Part shown: piece by piece, positions 22,902 through 31,296 of the stretch
How positions within the stretch are numbered: the first letter of the stretch is position 1
How the letters are laid out: each line of letters starts with the position of its first letter
Source of the DNA: Bacteroidales bacterium
Lineage (GTDB): Bacteria > Bacteroidota > Bacteroidia > Bacteroidales > UBA932
DNA: 44,706 nucleotides
Direction: 5' to 3'
Assembly (NCBI GenBank): GCA_017614795.1
Contig: JAGABD010000076.1
Span: 1-44,706, forward strand
Translations under genes and position numbers: made by a program
The notes under the pieces: model-generated
Seen by the model: only the letters and a program-made list of their open reading frames with translations
What the model was told of the DNA's origin: nothing
Databases searched by the model: none

Positions 22902-24845
22902 ATGAAAAAGTATTTATTTATTCTCGCGGCCGCGGCAACAGTGCTGGCAGCCTGCACCAAAGAACTGAAAGAAATCACTAACGAAACCGCAGAGGAAACT
23001 CAGACCGGTTTGACCTTCATCCAGGCTTTCTGCGAAGACGGTATCGACAGCAAAGCTCTCATCAACGACACTTCCGCAGTATTTACCTGGAGCACCGGCG
23101 ACCAGATCGCAGTGTTCTCAGGCGGCACCTACTATGTTTCCCAGGAACTCCCAGCGACCTATAACGACAAGGCCAGCGCAGGATTCTCCTTCGACGACGA
23201 CATCGACTCCGGTCGTTCCGACTTCGCGGTTTATCCCGCATCGCTCGTGCACAACGGAATGAGCCCCATCACGGCTTCCGTGAACAAGCACACAGCCGCG
23301 GAACTTTCCGTGAAATTCCCCAAGACCTATGAACTTGCCCAGCTTCAGGGCGAGCAGTCTCCCGCTCCGAGGATTGCGGTCAACGCTCCCGGCCAAGGCC
23401 TGCAGTTCAAGTCCATCTGCGCTATTCTCCGCGTGACGGTGAGGTCGGTTTCCAAGAACTGCGACTATCTCACCATCAAGTTCCCCGGAAAGAAGGTGAA
23501 CGGCGAATTCGTGATGACCGACTTCGTGGCGGGCACCGGCTATGCCGCTGGCGCCGCTTCCACCAAGGAAAGCGAGCAGATGATCACCGTTACCGAACTC
23601 GGTTGCAACAAGCTTTACTATGCCGACAGCCTTGTGCTCAACATCCCCGTTCCCGTGGGTGAGTACACCGATATCGAGGTTACCGCATACGACGAGGACA
23701 GCGAGGTGATCAATAAGATGGCGAAACCCGTCAAGAGGGTCGCTTCCGTTCCTACCGCCTGGACTCCCGGACGCAAGAGCGCGGCGAAGGTCGGCGTCAG
23801 CCTGCCTTGCTTCACCCTTGGCACGACTCTCAAGTCCGCCAACATCAACAACCCTTCGCACCTGAAGGTTCTCTTTGCTCCCGGCAACCTGCGTGCGAGG
23901 ATGGATACCGTTCCTACCGTCAGCACCACCATTACGGTCAACACTTTCGGTACCGCCGACAAGTGGGAATTCGCAGAGCATCAGTGGGAGGCCATCGGAG
24001 ATTCCAAACCCGACCCCGCCACAGGACGTACCGCATCCTACAACTCGCTTCAGGAGCCTCAGGTGGGCGACTGGATCGACCTCTTCTCCTGGATGGGACA
24101 GGATGCCACCGGAGCCAATGTTCCCAAACTCAAGGCTGGACAGAAATACGGTATCTCCTATCCTTCAAACTCTTCCGCCGGCGGATGGTATGGAACCACC
24201 AAGGTGGAGGATAACCCGAACGCTGTTCTTTGGTTCGACTGGGGACACAATGTCATTTCCCACGGCGAAACCATTTATCCTGCCGATTTCTGGCATACTC
24301 CCGGCGCTAACGGTCTTGAGAATGTCCTCCAGTACCGCAACAAGGGAGGCAAGGCTATCGACACTGCCTGCAAGGGCGCCATCCTCGACGGCACCGACAC
24401 TCTCGCTTTCGGTATGATCATTCTCCCCGACAGGTTCGAACTTCCTTACGGAGTCCGTCCTCTCGCGTATGTTTGGAACAACGGCAGGACCTGGTCGACT
24501 ACCGGCAACCACTGGACGGTCAATAGCACATACCACGACTGCGCAATCTGCTCCGATAACGCCTACAGTCTTGAAGACTGGCAGAAACTCGAAGCCGCGG
24601 GATGCGTGTTCCTCCCTCTGACCAACAGCCGCAAGCTCGTCAGCAGCAAGGGTACGACCAACTTCCCCGGCGACGCCTGGTATTGGTCTGATTTCGCTTA
24701 TGGATCGAACAACTACGCTCTGGTATTCAACTATCTGCCTGCCGGCGCCAGCGACTATTCCAGTAGCTCCAGCTCGCTGCAGGCGAGGAAGAGCCGCGCC
24801 CGTTATATCGGTTGCGCAGTTCGTCTTGTACGCGACCTTAACTAA
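22902..24845 (+). CDS. Fimbrillin-like / FISUMP-like lipoprotein, paralogue 4
   Basis: Secreted lipoprotein of 647 residues; signal MKKYLFILAAAATVLAAC (Cys18). Very close to paralogue 3 in the fimbrillin-like half (FTWSTGDQIAVFSGGTYY, SDFAVYPASLVHNG, LQGEQSPAPRIAVN, LQFKSICAILRVTV). The FISUMP-like half (VLFAPGNLRARM, WFDWGHNVISHGE, PADFWHTPGANGLE, LPDRFELPYGVR, AGCVFLPLTNSR, WYWSDF, end GCAVRLVRDLN) has diverged more. It is the last of the series and directly precedes susC (30-nt gap), which ties the series to the transport system. Function unknown. Confidence 0.9.
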   Translation: MKKYLFILAAAATVLAACTKELKEITNETAEETQTGLTFIQAFCEDGIDSKALINDTSAVFTWSTGDQIAVFSGGTYYVSQELPATYNDKASAGFSFDDDIDSGRSDFAVYPASLVHNGMSPITASVNKHTAAELSVKFPKTYELAQLQGEQSPAPRIAVNAPGQGLQFKSICAILRVTVRSVSKNCDYLTIKFPGKKVNGEFVMTDFVAGTGYAAGAASTKESEQMITVTELGCNKLYYADSLVLNIPVPVGEYTDIEVTAYDEDSEVINKMAKPVKRVASVPTAWTPGRKSAAKVGVSLPCFTLGTTLKSANINNPSHLKVLFAPGNLRARMDTVPTVSTTITVNTFGTADKWEFAEHQWEAIGDSKPDPATGRTASYNSLQEPQVGDWIDLFSWMGQDATGANVPKLKAGQKYGISYPSNSSAGGWYGTTKVEDNPNAVLWFDWGHNVISHGETIYPADFWHTPGANGLENVLQYRNKGGKAIDTACKGAILDGTDTLAFGMIILPDRFELPYGVRPLAYVWNNGRTWSTTGNHWTVNSTYHDCAICSDNAYSLEDWQKLEAAGCVFLPLTNSRKLVSSKGTTNFPGDAWYWSDFAYGSNNYALVFNYLPAGASDYSSSSSSLQARKSRARYIGCAVRLVRDLN

Positions 24846-24875
24846 CAAGTATATTCTACACGAATTAGTATACCA

Positions 24876-27800
24876 ATGAAAATCAGTAAACTGGCAAAAC
24901 TCATCCTGGTGGTGGTTATAATGTTCACCACCGGGTGGGTTCAGGCCGCAGCCCAGACCATTACAGGTAAGGTTACCGACCAGGACGGCAAAGCCCTCCC
25001 CGGCGTATCCGTTTACCTGAAGGGCACGACCACGGGCGTCTTCACCGACGCAAACGGCGCATATTCCATCAACAACCGCACGGGCTCCAAGGTCCTTGTG
25101 TTCTCCTGCATCGGCATGAAGGAGCGCGAGGAAATCGTTGGCGGCCGCAAGGTCATCAACGTCAACCTCGAAGAGGATATGAACCTCCTCGACGAGACCG
25201 TCGTCATCGGTTATCAGCAGGTGCAGCGCCGCGACCTTATGGGCGCGGTCGCATCGGCCGACAGCAAGGCGGTGAGCAGCGTGCCGTCGACCAACTTCAC
25301 CTCGTCGCTGACGGGTAAGATGGCCGGCGTCAACGTGACCACCACCGAAGGCGACCCCGACGCCCCCGTGCAGATCCGCATCCGCGGTACCGGTTCCATC
25401 ACCCAGGACGCAGTTCCTCTGTACATCGTCGACGGATTCCCGGTGAGCAGCATCAGCGATATCGCCGCCAACGACATCAAGAGCGTCGATGTTCTGAAGG
25501 ATGCCTTCTCCACGGCAATCTACGGTAGCCGCGGCGCATACGGCGTTGTGCTCATCACCACCCGTGACGGCGCCCGCGGAAAGGTCAGCGTCAAGTACGA
25601 CGGATACGTAGGTCTCAAGACCATGGCCAATCCGAACAACTACGAGCTCATGAACCCGTACGAATTCGCGATGTCGGTTTACGAAGGTTCTATTCTCGAC
25701 AACTCGACCGGCCGCTACACCAGCCGTTTCGGACGCTTCGAGGACATGTACCTCTACAAGACCTTCGAGGGCAACGACTGGCGCAAGCGCGTGTTCGGCC
25801 GTCTCGGAACCACGATGAACCATTATGTCTCCGTGAGCGGCAGCACCGACAAGAACAGGTGGCAGGCCAACTTCGGCCGTATGGACGAAGATGCGGTCAT
25901 GATCTACTCGAGCTATTCGAGAACCAACTTCCGCTTCACCAACTGGTGCCGCCCCGTCAAGAACTTCGACTTCAACGTGTCGCTGCGCTACTCGAACACC
26001 GCGATTCACGGCGCCGGCGCCAACTCCATCAACGACAAGGGTACCAACGCGGGTACCGGACGTCTTATCAGCACCCTGCGCTATTCGCCCATCCCGATGA
26101 ACTACCTGCGCGATGTGGAAGACTATGACTACTACAGCCAGGAGTACGGTACCAACCCTATACAGAACGTAAAGGACAACGACAACGAGCGTAACCGCGA
26201 AAACTGGAACGCCAACGCATCGGTCACCTGGACCATCATCCCCAACCTGAAACTCAAGGTCGAGGGCGGCGTGGACAACTGGGACGAGAAGAACGACCGC
26301 TTCTACGGCCGCACTAGCTACTTCACCCGTGAAAAGTCCAACGTGCCGGGTTACCCGAACACCGATTCCAGCCATTCGTTCTCGAGGAACTACCGCAACG
26401 TGAATACCCTCAGCTACAAGTTCGACAGGGTGTTCAAGAAGGGCAGCAAGCATCGTCTCGACATGCTCCTCGGCCAGGAATACCAGTACAAGAAGGTCAA
26501 TACCGAAACGGTGGTGGCCGAAGGTTTCCCGGATTACTACGACGCTTCGATGGCAAGGCGCTACCGCGGTACCGCCCAGATGATTTCATCGGCGAACAAC
26601 TTCTATAACGAAAACGAGGTGATGCTGTCGTTCTTCGGCAGGTTCAACTACGTTTACGGCAAGCGTTACTCCATCTCCGGAGCGCTCCGCGCCGACGGTT
26701 CCAGCAAGTTCGCCCCCGGCAACCAGTGGGGCATCTTCCCTTCGACCGCAGTTTCCTGGATCATGTCCGAAGAGCCCTGGATGAAGAGGCTCAGGAAGAT
26801 CGACCAGGTGAAGATCCGCTACAGCTTCGGTACCGCAGGTAACAACCGCATCCCCGCGGGCCAGGTCCGCCGCCGTTTCAAGACGACCATCGACCCCCGC
26901 GTGTACGAGATGACCAACTGGGTATATCCCGACACCACGATGCCGAACCCCGAACTCCGTTGGGAAAAGACCCTGTCGCACAACTTCGGTATCGACATGG
27001 TCTTCTTCAAGCAGCGTCTGTCGACCACCATCGAACTCTATAACAACACCAGCAAGGACCTCCTCGTGAACTATCCTATGTCCGGTGTGGGTTACAAGTC
27101 GCAGTACCGCAACATCGGTACAGTGCGCAACCGCGGTATCGAAGGTACCCTCCGCGTGGTGGCCATCGAGAAGAAGCATTTCGGCTTGACTCTCTCCGCC
27201 AATGCGGCCTACAACCAGAACAGGGTGGTCAGCCTCGGCGGTCTCGACGAGATCCAGAAGGAAGTGCGCATCCAGACCTCCATCGGTTGGGACTACCTCG
27301 TGACTCCCGGCAAGCCTCTGGGCCTCATCTACGGCTACAAGAGCGACGGCTGGTACAAGGTCGAGGACTTCGATATGACCATCAACGCCAGCACCAACAA
27401 GCCCGTATGGACTCTTAAGGACGGCGTGGTCAACTCCTCCGAAGCAGTCGGAAGCGGCATACGTCCCGGCGCTCCGAAACTTAAGGATATGAACGGCGAC
27501 GGCGTGGTGGATTCCCGCGACAAGGTGAACCTCGGCTGCGCGAAGCCCGACGTCACCGGCGGTTTCAGCATCAACGCGAACGTCTACAACTTCGACCTGA
27601 ACGCTGCGTTCAGCTTCTCCGTCGGAGCTAAACTGTACAACGGCGACAAGATCGACCTCACCCAGAGGGGACAGAGCCAGAGGTACAAGAACCTGCTCAA
27701 AGTCTGCGCCCCGGGTTCCGCCTGGACCAACGTGGACTGGGAGACGGGCGAAATGATAGCCGACCCCGCGCTTCTCGCCGAAACCAACGCGAACGCCAAG

Positions 27801-28100
27801 ATATGGACACAGTGCACCAATAGCGTCTTCCTTTCCGACTACTACATCGAGGACGCTTCGTTCCTGCGCTTCAACTCCCTTACCATCGGTTACACCATTC
27901 CCCAGAGATACACTCAGTGGATACACATTTCCAAGTTCCGCGTATACGCAACGGCCTCCAACATCTTCTGCCTCACCAACTACACAGGCTACGATCCCGA
28001 GGTCAACTGCCGTCGCGGCGACCCGCTTACTCCGGGTGTGGACTATTCCGCATATCCTAAGAGCCGCGGTCTCGTTTGTGGTGTAAATGTCACTTTCTAA
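24876..28100 (+). CDS. SusC-like TonB-dependent outer-membrane transporter
   Basis: Outer-membrane active transporter for oligosaccharides, 1074 residues, energised by TonB/ExbBD. Signal peptide about 1-27 ending QAAAQ. Residues about 28-105 form the carboxypeptidase-D-like N-terminal domain (ITGKVTDQDGKALPGVSVYL). Then comes the DETVVIGYQQV segment, the plug domain with IRIRGTGSI, DAVPLYIVDGFPVSSI and IKSVDVLKDAFSTAIYGSRG, and a 22-strand barrel to the C-terminal GVNVTF. Followed by susD after 12 nt, as is usual. In the lid-and-barrel model SusD closes over this barrel. The substrate is probably the polymer attacked by the other locus proteins. Confidence 0.96.
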   Translation: MKISKLAKLILVVVIMFTTGWVQAAAQTITGKVTDQDGKALPGVSVYLKGTTTGVFTDANGAYSINNRTGSKVLVFSCIGMKEREEIVGGRKVINVNLEEDMNLLDETVVIGYQQVQRRDLMGAVASADSKAVSSVPSTNFTSSLTGKMAGVNVTTTEGDPDAPVQIRIRGTGSITQDAVPLYIVDGFPVSSISDIAANDIKSVDVLKDAFSTAIYGSRGAYGVVLITTRDGARGKVSVKYDGYVGLKTMANPNNYELMNPYEFAMSVYEGSILDNSTGRYTSRFGRFEDMYLYKTFEGNDWRKRVFGRLGTTMNHYVSVSGSTDKNRWQANFGRMDEDAVMIYSSYSRTNFRFTNWCRPVKNFDFNVSLRYSNTAIHGAGANSINDKGTNAGTGRLISTLRYSPIPMNYLRDVEDYDYYSQEYGTNPIQNVKDNDNERNRENWNANASVTWTIIPNLKLKVEGGVDNWDEKNDRFYGRTSYFTREKSNVPGYPNTDSSHSFSRNYRNVNTLSYKFDRVFKKGSKHRLDMLLGQEYQYKKVNTETVVAEGFPDYYDASMARRYRGTAQMISSANNFYNENEVMLSFFGRFNYVYGKRYSISGALRADGSSKFAPGNQWGIFPSTAVSWIMSEEPWMKRLRKIDQVKIRYSFGTAGNNRIPAGQVRRRFKTTIDPRVYEMTNWVYPDTTMPNPELRWEKTLSHNFGIDMVFFKQRLSTTIELYNNTSKDLLVNYPMSGVGYKSQYRNIGTVRNRGIEGTLRVVAIEKKHFGLTLSANAAYNQNRVVSLGGLDEIQKEVRIQTSIGWDYLVTPGKPLGLIYGYKSDGWYKVEDFDMTINASTNKPVWTLKDGVVNSSEAVGSGIRPGAPKLKDMNGDGVVDSRDKVNLGCAKPDVTGGFSINANVYNFDLNAAFSFSVGAKLYNGDKIDLTQRGQSQRYKNLLKVCAPGSAWTNVDWETGEMIADPALLAETNANAKIWTQCTNSVFLSDYYIEDASFLRFNSLTIGYTIPQRYTQWIHISKFRVYATASNIFCLTNYTGYDPEVNCRRGDPLTPGVDYSAYPKSRGLVCGVNVTF

Positions 28101-28112
28101 AGCTTATTTGCA

Positions 28113-29951
28113 GTGAAAAACTTAGTCAAGATATTATTTGCGGCCTTCGGCGCCTCGGCGCTGTTGCTGGCGTGCGATACTCTTGATCAGAGGGCGAAGT
28201 CGACGTTCGAGGACCCGGAAGTGTATTCCAACTATACGCTCTCGCGTATGAGCGTGAACTGCATCTACGAGTCCTATGTCACTATGGCTTCGTACCGTAC
28301 CGAGTACTTCTACGGATACGGCTGCAATACTGATGCGGAAGTCCTGAACGATATGAGCAATACCGAAAGGAACAACCCCTATCAGTACAAGCAGAACCCT
28401 CTGAACCAGAATTACAACAATGCCGGCGACGACCGCTTCTACTCTGGCAACTTCAAGGGAATCGAAAGGGCGAACGTCTGCATAGACGGCCTTGAAACCT
28501 ACGGCGACATCGACAACCGCAGGGAGATGGGCAGGCTGTACGGCGAAGCGCTCACCGCGCGCGCCCTGCTGTACGCGGACCTTATGAACGTGTTCGGCGA
28601 GGTTCCCGCGAGGTTCAAGCCAGCGACAAAGGAAACCATATACCTTCCCAAGGCCGACAAGGACGAGTTGTACAAGCATCTTCTCCACGACCTCGACAAG
28701 GCTGCGAAGTATATGGATTACGATGTGCAGGAACTCATCACCCAGCCTGGCAAGGCTTGCGCAAGAGGCTTGTATGCGCGTCTCGCCCTTCAGGCGGCCG
28801 GCTATTCCTGCCGTCCCGACGAAGGTATGGTGAACCACGGCGGTTTCGACAATTCCTATTGCCACAACCGCAAGTCCAACGACCCCGAACTTCAGCCCTC
28901 GGTGCTTTATCCCAAGGCCCTCGCGGCGCTGGAGGACGTGATCCAGCACGCTAACCTTTCCCTCTTCGACAATTTCGAAGACCTCTGGAAATGGTACTGC
29001 GACCTGAATACCGAATATGGCAAGGAGATAATCTTCGGAATGCCTTTCTCGGACAACCGCGGACATCATCTCACCCGTAACGGAGTGCCCAATTACAAGT
29101 ACTTCGCAAACGGACAGGCCAGGGTATCGGTTGCCGCAACGCTTTATTTCGATTACGACCCTCTGGATACGAGGCGAGATGTGACCTGCGAGCCGTTCTT
29201 CTGGGATGAAGACGGTATCCAGACCTTCTCGAACAAGTCCCTGAGCAAGACTGCGAGTCTTACCCGCTGGTACAACGGAAAATTCCGTTTCGACTGGATG
29301 ATCCGCAGGCCTCTGCCCAGTGGTCAGGACCCCGAGGACGGCGCGAAATTCCCCGTTCTCCGCTATGCCGACATTCTGCTGATGGCTTCCGAGATAGCCA
29401 ACGAACTGGGCGACATCGACAAGGCAAAGGACTATATGAGGCCCGTACTCCAGCGCGCGTTCCACGACGATGTGAAGGTGACCGATTATCTGGACCGCCT
29501 CCAAACCAAGGAAGAGTTCTTCCAGGCAATCAAGGACCAGCGTCGCTTCGAGTTCTGCGGGGAACTTCTCCGCCGTCAGGACCTCATCCGCTGGGGTTGC
29601 CTCAAGTCCGCTCTCGACGATTTCAAGTCGGAGTTGAGCGCACTTGGCGGGAAGACCGGGAAATTCACATACCTGACTGGCTCCGGAAGAAACTTCATTT
29701 ACTGGAGGACGAAGGACAACAGTACGGACGCGGAATTCTACGGCTTCGAACCTGATGACACCGAGAACAAGACCGTGACGGAACCTAACAGGGGGTGGCA
29801 GCGCAAGAGTTATTTCAACTCCGTTTCCGCGACATACATCCAGAACCTGTATCTCGAGGATCCCGATATGAATATGTATATGCCTATTCCGGGCTCTGTC
29901 ATCATCGCCAACCTCGGCGTGCTCCAGAACGATTACGGTTATGCATTCTAA
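28113..29951 (+). CDS. SusD-like/RagB glycan-binding lipoprotein
   Basis: Surface glycan-binding lipoprotein of 612 residues, partner and lid of the preceding SusC-like protein. GTG start at 28113; signal MKNLVKILFAAFGASALLLAC (Cys21). The TPR-like helical part is visible in GEALTARALLYADLMNVFGEVP and ARGLYARLALQAAG. The C-terminal RagB/SusD part includes FPVLRYADILLMASEIANEL, DQRRFEFCGELLRRQDLIRWG and MNMYMPIP near the end. All are typical family blocks, and the length is slightly above the usual 500-600. The 29964 gene follows after 12 nt. Confidence 0.95.
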   Translation: MKNLVKILFAAFGASALLLACDTLDQRAKSTFEDPEVYSNYTLSRMSVNCIYESYVTMASYRTEYFYGYGCNTDAEVLNDMSNTERNNPYQYKQNPLNQNYNNAGDDRFYSGNFKGIERANVCIDGLETYGDIDNRREMGRLYGEALTARALLYADLMNVFGEVPARFKPATKETIYLPKADKDELYKHLLHDLDKAAKYMDYDVQELITQPGKACARGLYARLALQAAGYSCRPDEGMVNHGGFDNSYCHNRKSNDPELQPSVLYPKALAALEDVIQHANLSLFDNFEDLWKWYCDLNTEYGKEIIFGMPFSDNRGHHLTRNGVPNYKYFANGQARVSVAATLYFDYDPLDTRRDVTCEPFFWDEDGIQTFSNKSLSKTASLTRWYNGKFRFDWMIRRPLPSGQDPEDGAKFPVLRYADILLMASEIANELGDIDKAKDYMRPVLQRAFHDDVKVTDYLDRLQTKEEFFQAIKDQRRFEFCGELLRRQDLIRWGCLKSALDDFKSELSALGGKTGKFTYLTGSGRNFIYWRTKDNSTDAEFYGFEPDDTENKTVTEPNRGWQRKSYFNSVSATYIQNLYLEDPDMNMYMPIPGSVIIANLGVLQNDYGYAF

Positions 29952-29963
29952 AAGAGTTTGATT

Positions 29964-31286
29964 ATGAAGACTTTATTTAAATACATAACAACGCTTGCAG
30001 TCGGACTCTTCGCGCTGGCGTGCAGCCCCGATCCGGACGTGACCATCTACGACAATCTTGGCTTCCCCAAGTGTCTCACGCCCATCAGTTTCGCGACCGA
30101 TGTGAAGTATACGACTATAACGGTCAGGTTTACGACATTCCCCGATGCCGAAGGCTACGAGTTCGAAGTTTATACCGCGGAAATCCTTCCGGACGAGGAA
30201 CCCTGGCCCGACGATCTTATCTACAGCCACATAATACCCCGCGACAGTATCCCTTACTCCTTCGAGGCACCGGACGAAACCTATTGCTACATGCGTCTGC
30301 GCGCGTTCAACAACAAGGAGAACAAGGAGCCTTCCGAATGGGTTTACAGCAACGAGAAGACCGACGTGGACCCGAACGTGACCTGCCCGACTCCTACGGA
30401 TGCGAAGGCAAAGTCCCTCTACCGCAAGGTTTCGTTCACCTGGACGGGCCAGCCTACGGTGAAGGATTACGTGCTTGAAATCTACAGCGAGAATGTGGTA
30501 AACAAGAAGGATCCCGATCCGCAGTATCTCGTGGCGACCTACTCGGTTCCTTCGAGCACCGTAATGCCTTACGTGATTATGTACCCCGACCCCGACGAGG
30601 CAGGCCATCAGTACTGGTTCCGCGTGCGCGGCACCAACGACGACAGGAACCTCAAGCCTTCGAGGTGGGTGACCGGCAACTATTCGACCAGCCATTATTA
30701 CTGGAACGACGGCGAAACGGAAGCGTTCGACTATGGTATGTCGAGCAACCAGGTCAAGAACGCCAACTTCCAGTTGCTCGGCACTGTGGACGCGCAGGAC
30801 AATCCTATCTACCTCGACGCGGACGACAAGGTCCAAACGGGCGGCGTCACCCTAGGCGGCGTGACGTACGGCGAGAAACTGATGTACGACTGGAACGGCT
30901 TCGTGTATATGAACAAGTGTACGCAGGACAACACCACGTTCACCAAGGTTTCCCCGCTGGACAACTACATCAAGATAGGCATCACCCGTCCCGGTACCTT
31001 CAGCTTCATCCCGAGGGTTAAGAGCGGCGTGACGACGATGCCCGAGGTGAGGGTGGCTCTGCTCACTCTGAAGGCCAACGTACAGAACTTTACGTATCTG
31101 TACAATGAAAGGTTGGTCCAGACGAGCACGATCTACTCGAAGAACGAGGCGAACCGCATCAGCGTCACGGTCACTGAAGACGACCTGTACGGCGCCAACG
31201 GCATGTCGAGCCTGTATCTCTTCTCTACCCTTACGGCTGGTTCCAAAGACCTGTACATTTACCCGATAAGGTGGCAGAAACAATAG
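29964..31286 (+). CDS. Lipoprotein: fibronectin III-like domains + module B (SusE/F position)
   Basis: Lipoprotein of 440 residues from ATG 29964 (a TTG at 29958 would add two residues); signal MKTLFKYITTLAVGLFALAC. Two beta-sandwich, fibronectin type III-like repeats span about 30-125 (TTITVRFTTFPDAEGYEFEV) and 126-235 (RKVSFTWTGQPTVKDYVLEI). Module B spans about 250-440, starting EAFDYGMSSNQ, with ITRPGTFSFIPRV, ending DLYIYPIRWQKQ. It is directly behind susD, where surface glycan-binding proteins normally lie, so a binding role is likely. The module B link to the 5245, 17296 and 21123 proteins suggests that this module recognises the same polymer. Confidence 0.85.
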   Translation: MKTLFKYITTLAVGLFALACSPDPDVTIYDNLGFPKCLTPISFATDVKYTTITVRFTTFPDAEGYEFEVYTAEILPDEEPWPDDLIYSHIIPRDSIPYSFEAPDETYCYMRLRAFNNKENKEPSEWVYSNEKTDVDPNVTCPTPTDAKAKSLYRKVSFTWTGQPTVKDYVLEIYSENVVNKKDPDPQYLVATYSVPSSTVMPYVIMYPDPDEAGHQYWFRVRGTNDDRNLKPSRWVTGNYSTSHYYWNDGETEAFDYGMSSNQVKNANFQLLGTVDAQDNPIYLDADDKVQTGGVTLGGVTYGEKLMYDWNGFVYMNKCTQDNTTFTKVSPLDNYIKIGITRPGTFSFIPRVKSGVTTMPEVRVALLTLKANVQNFTYLYNERLVQTSTIYSKNEANRISVTVTEDDLYGANGMSSLYLFSTLTAGSKDLYIYPIRWQKQ

Positions 31287-31296
31287 TGGAACATAA

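Noticed and set aside
24165..26453. A 762-residue open frame on the minus strand
   Set aside because: It runs antisense across the end of a lipoprotein gene and into susC, ignoring both gene borders; a composition artefact.
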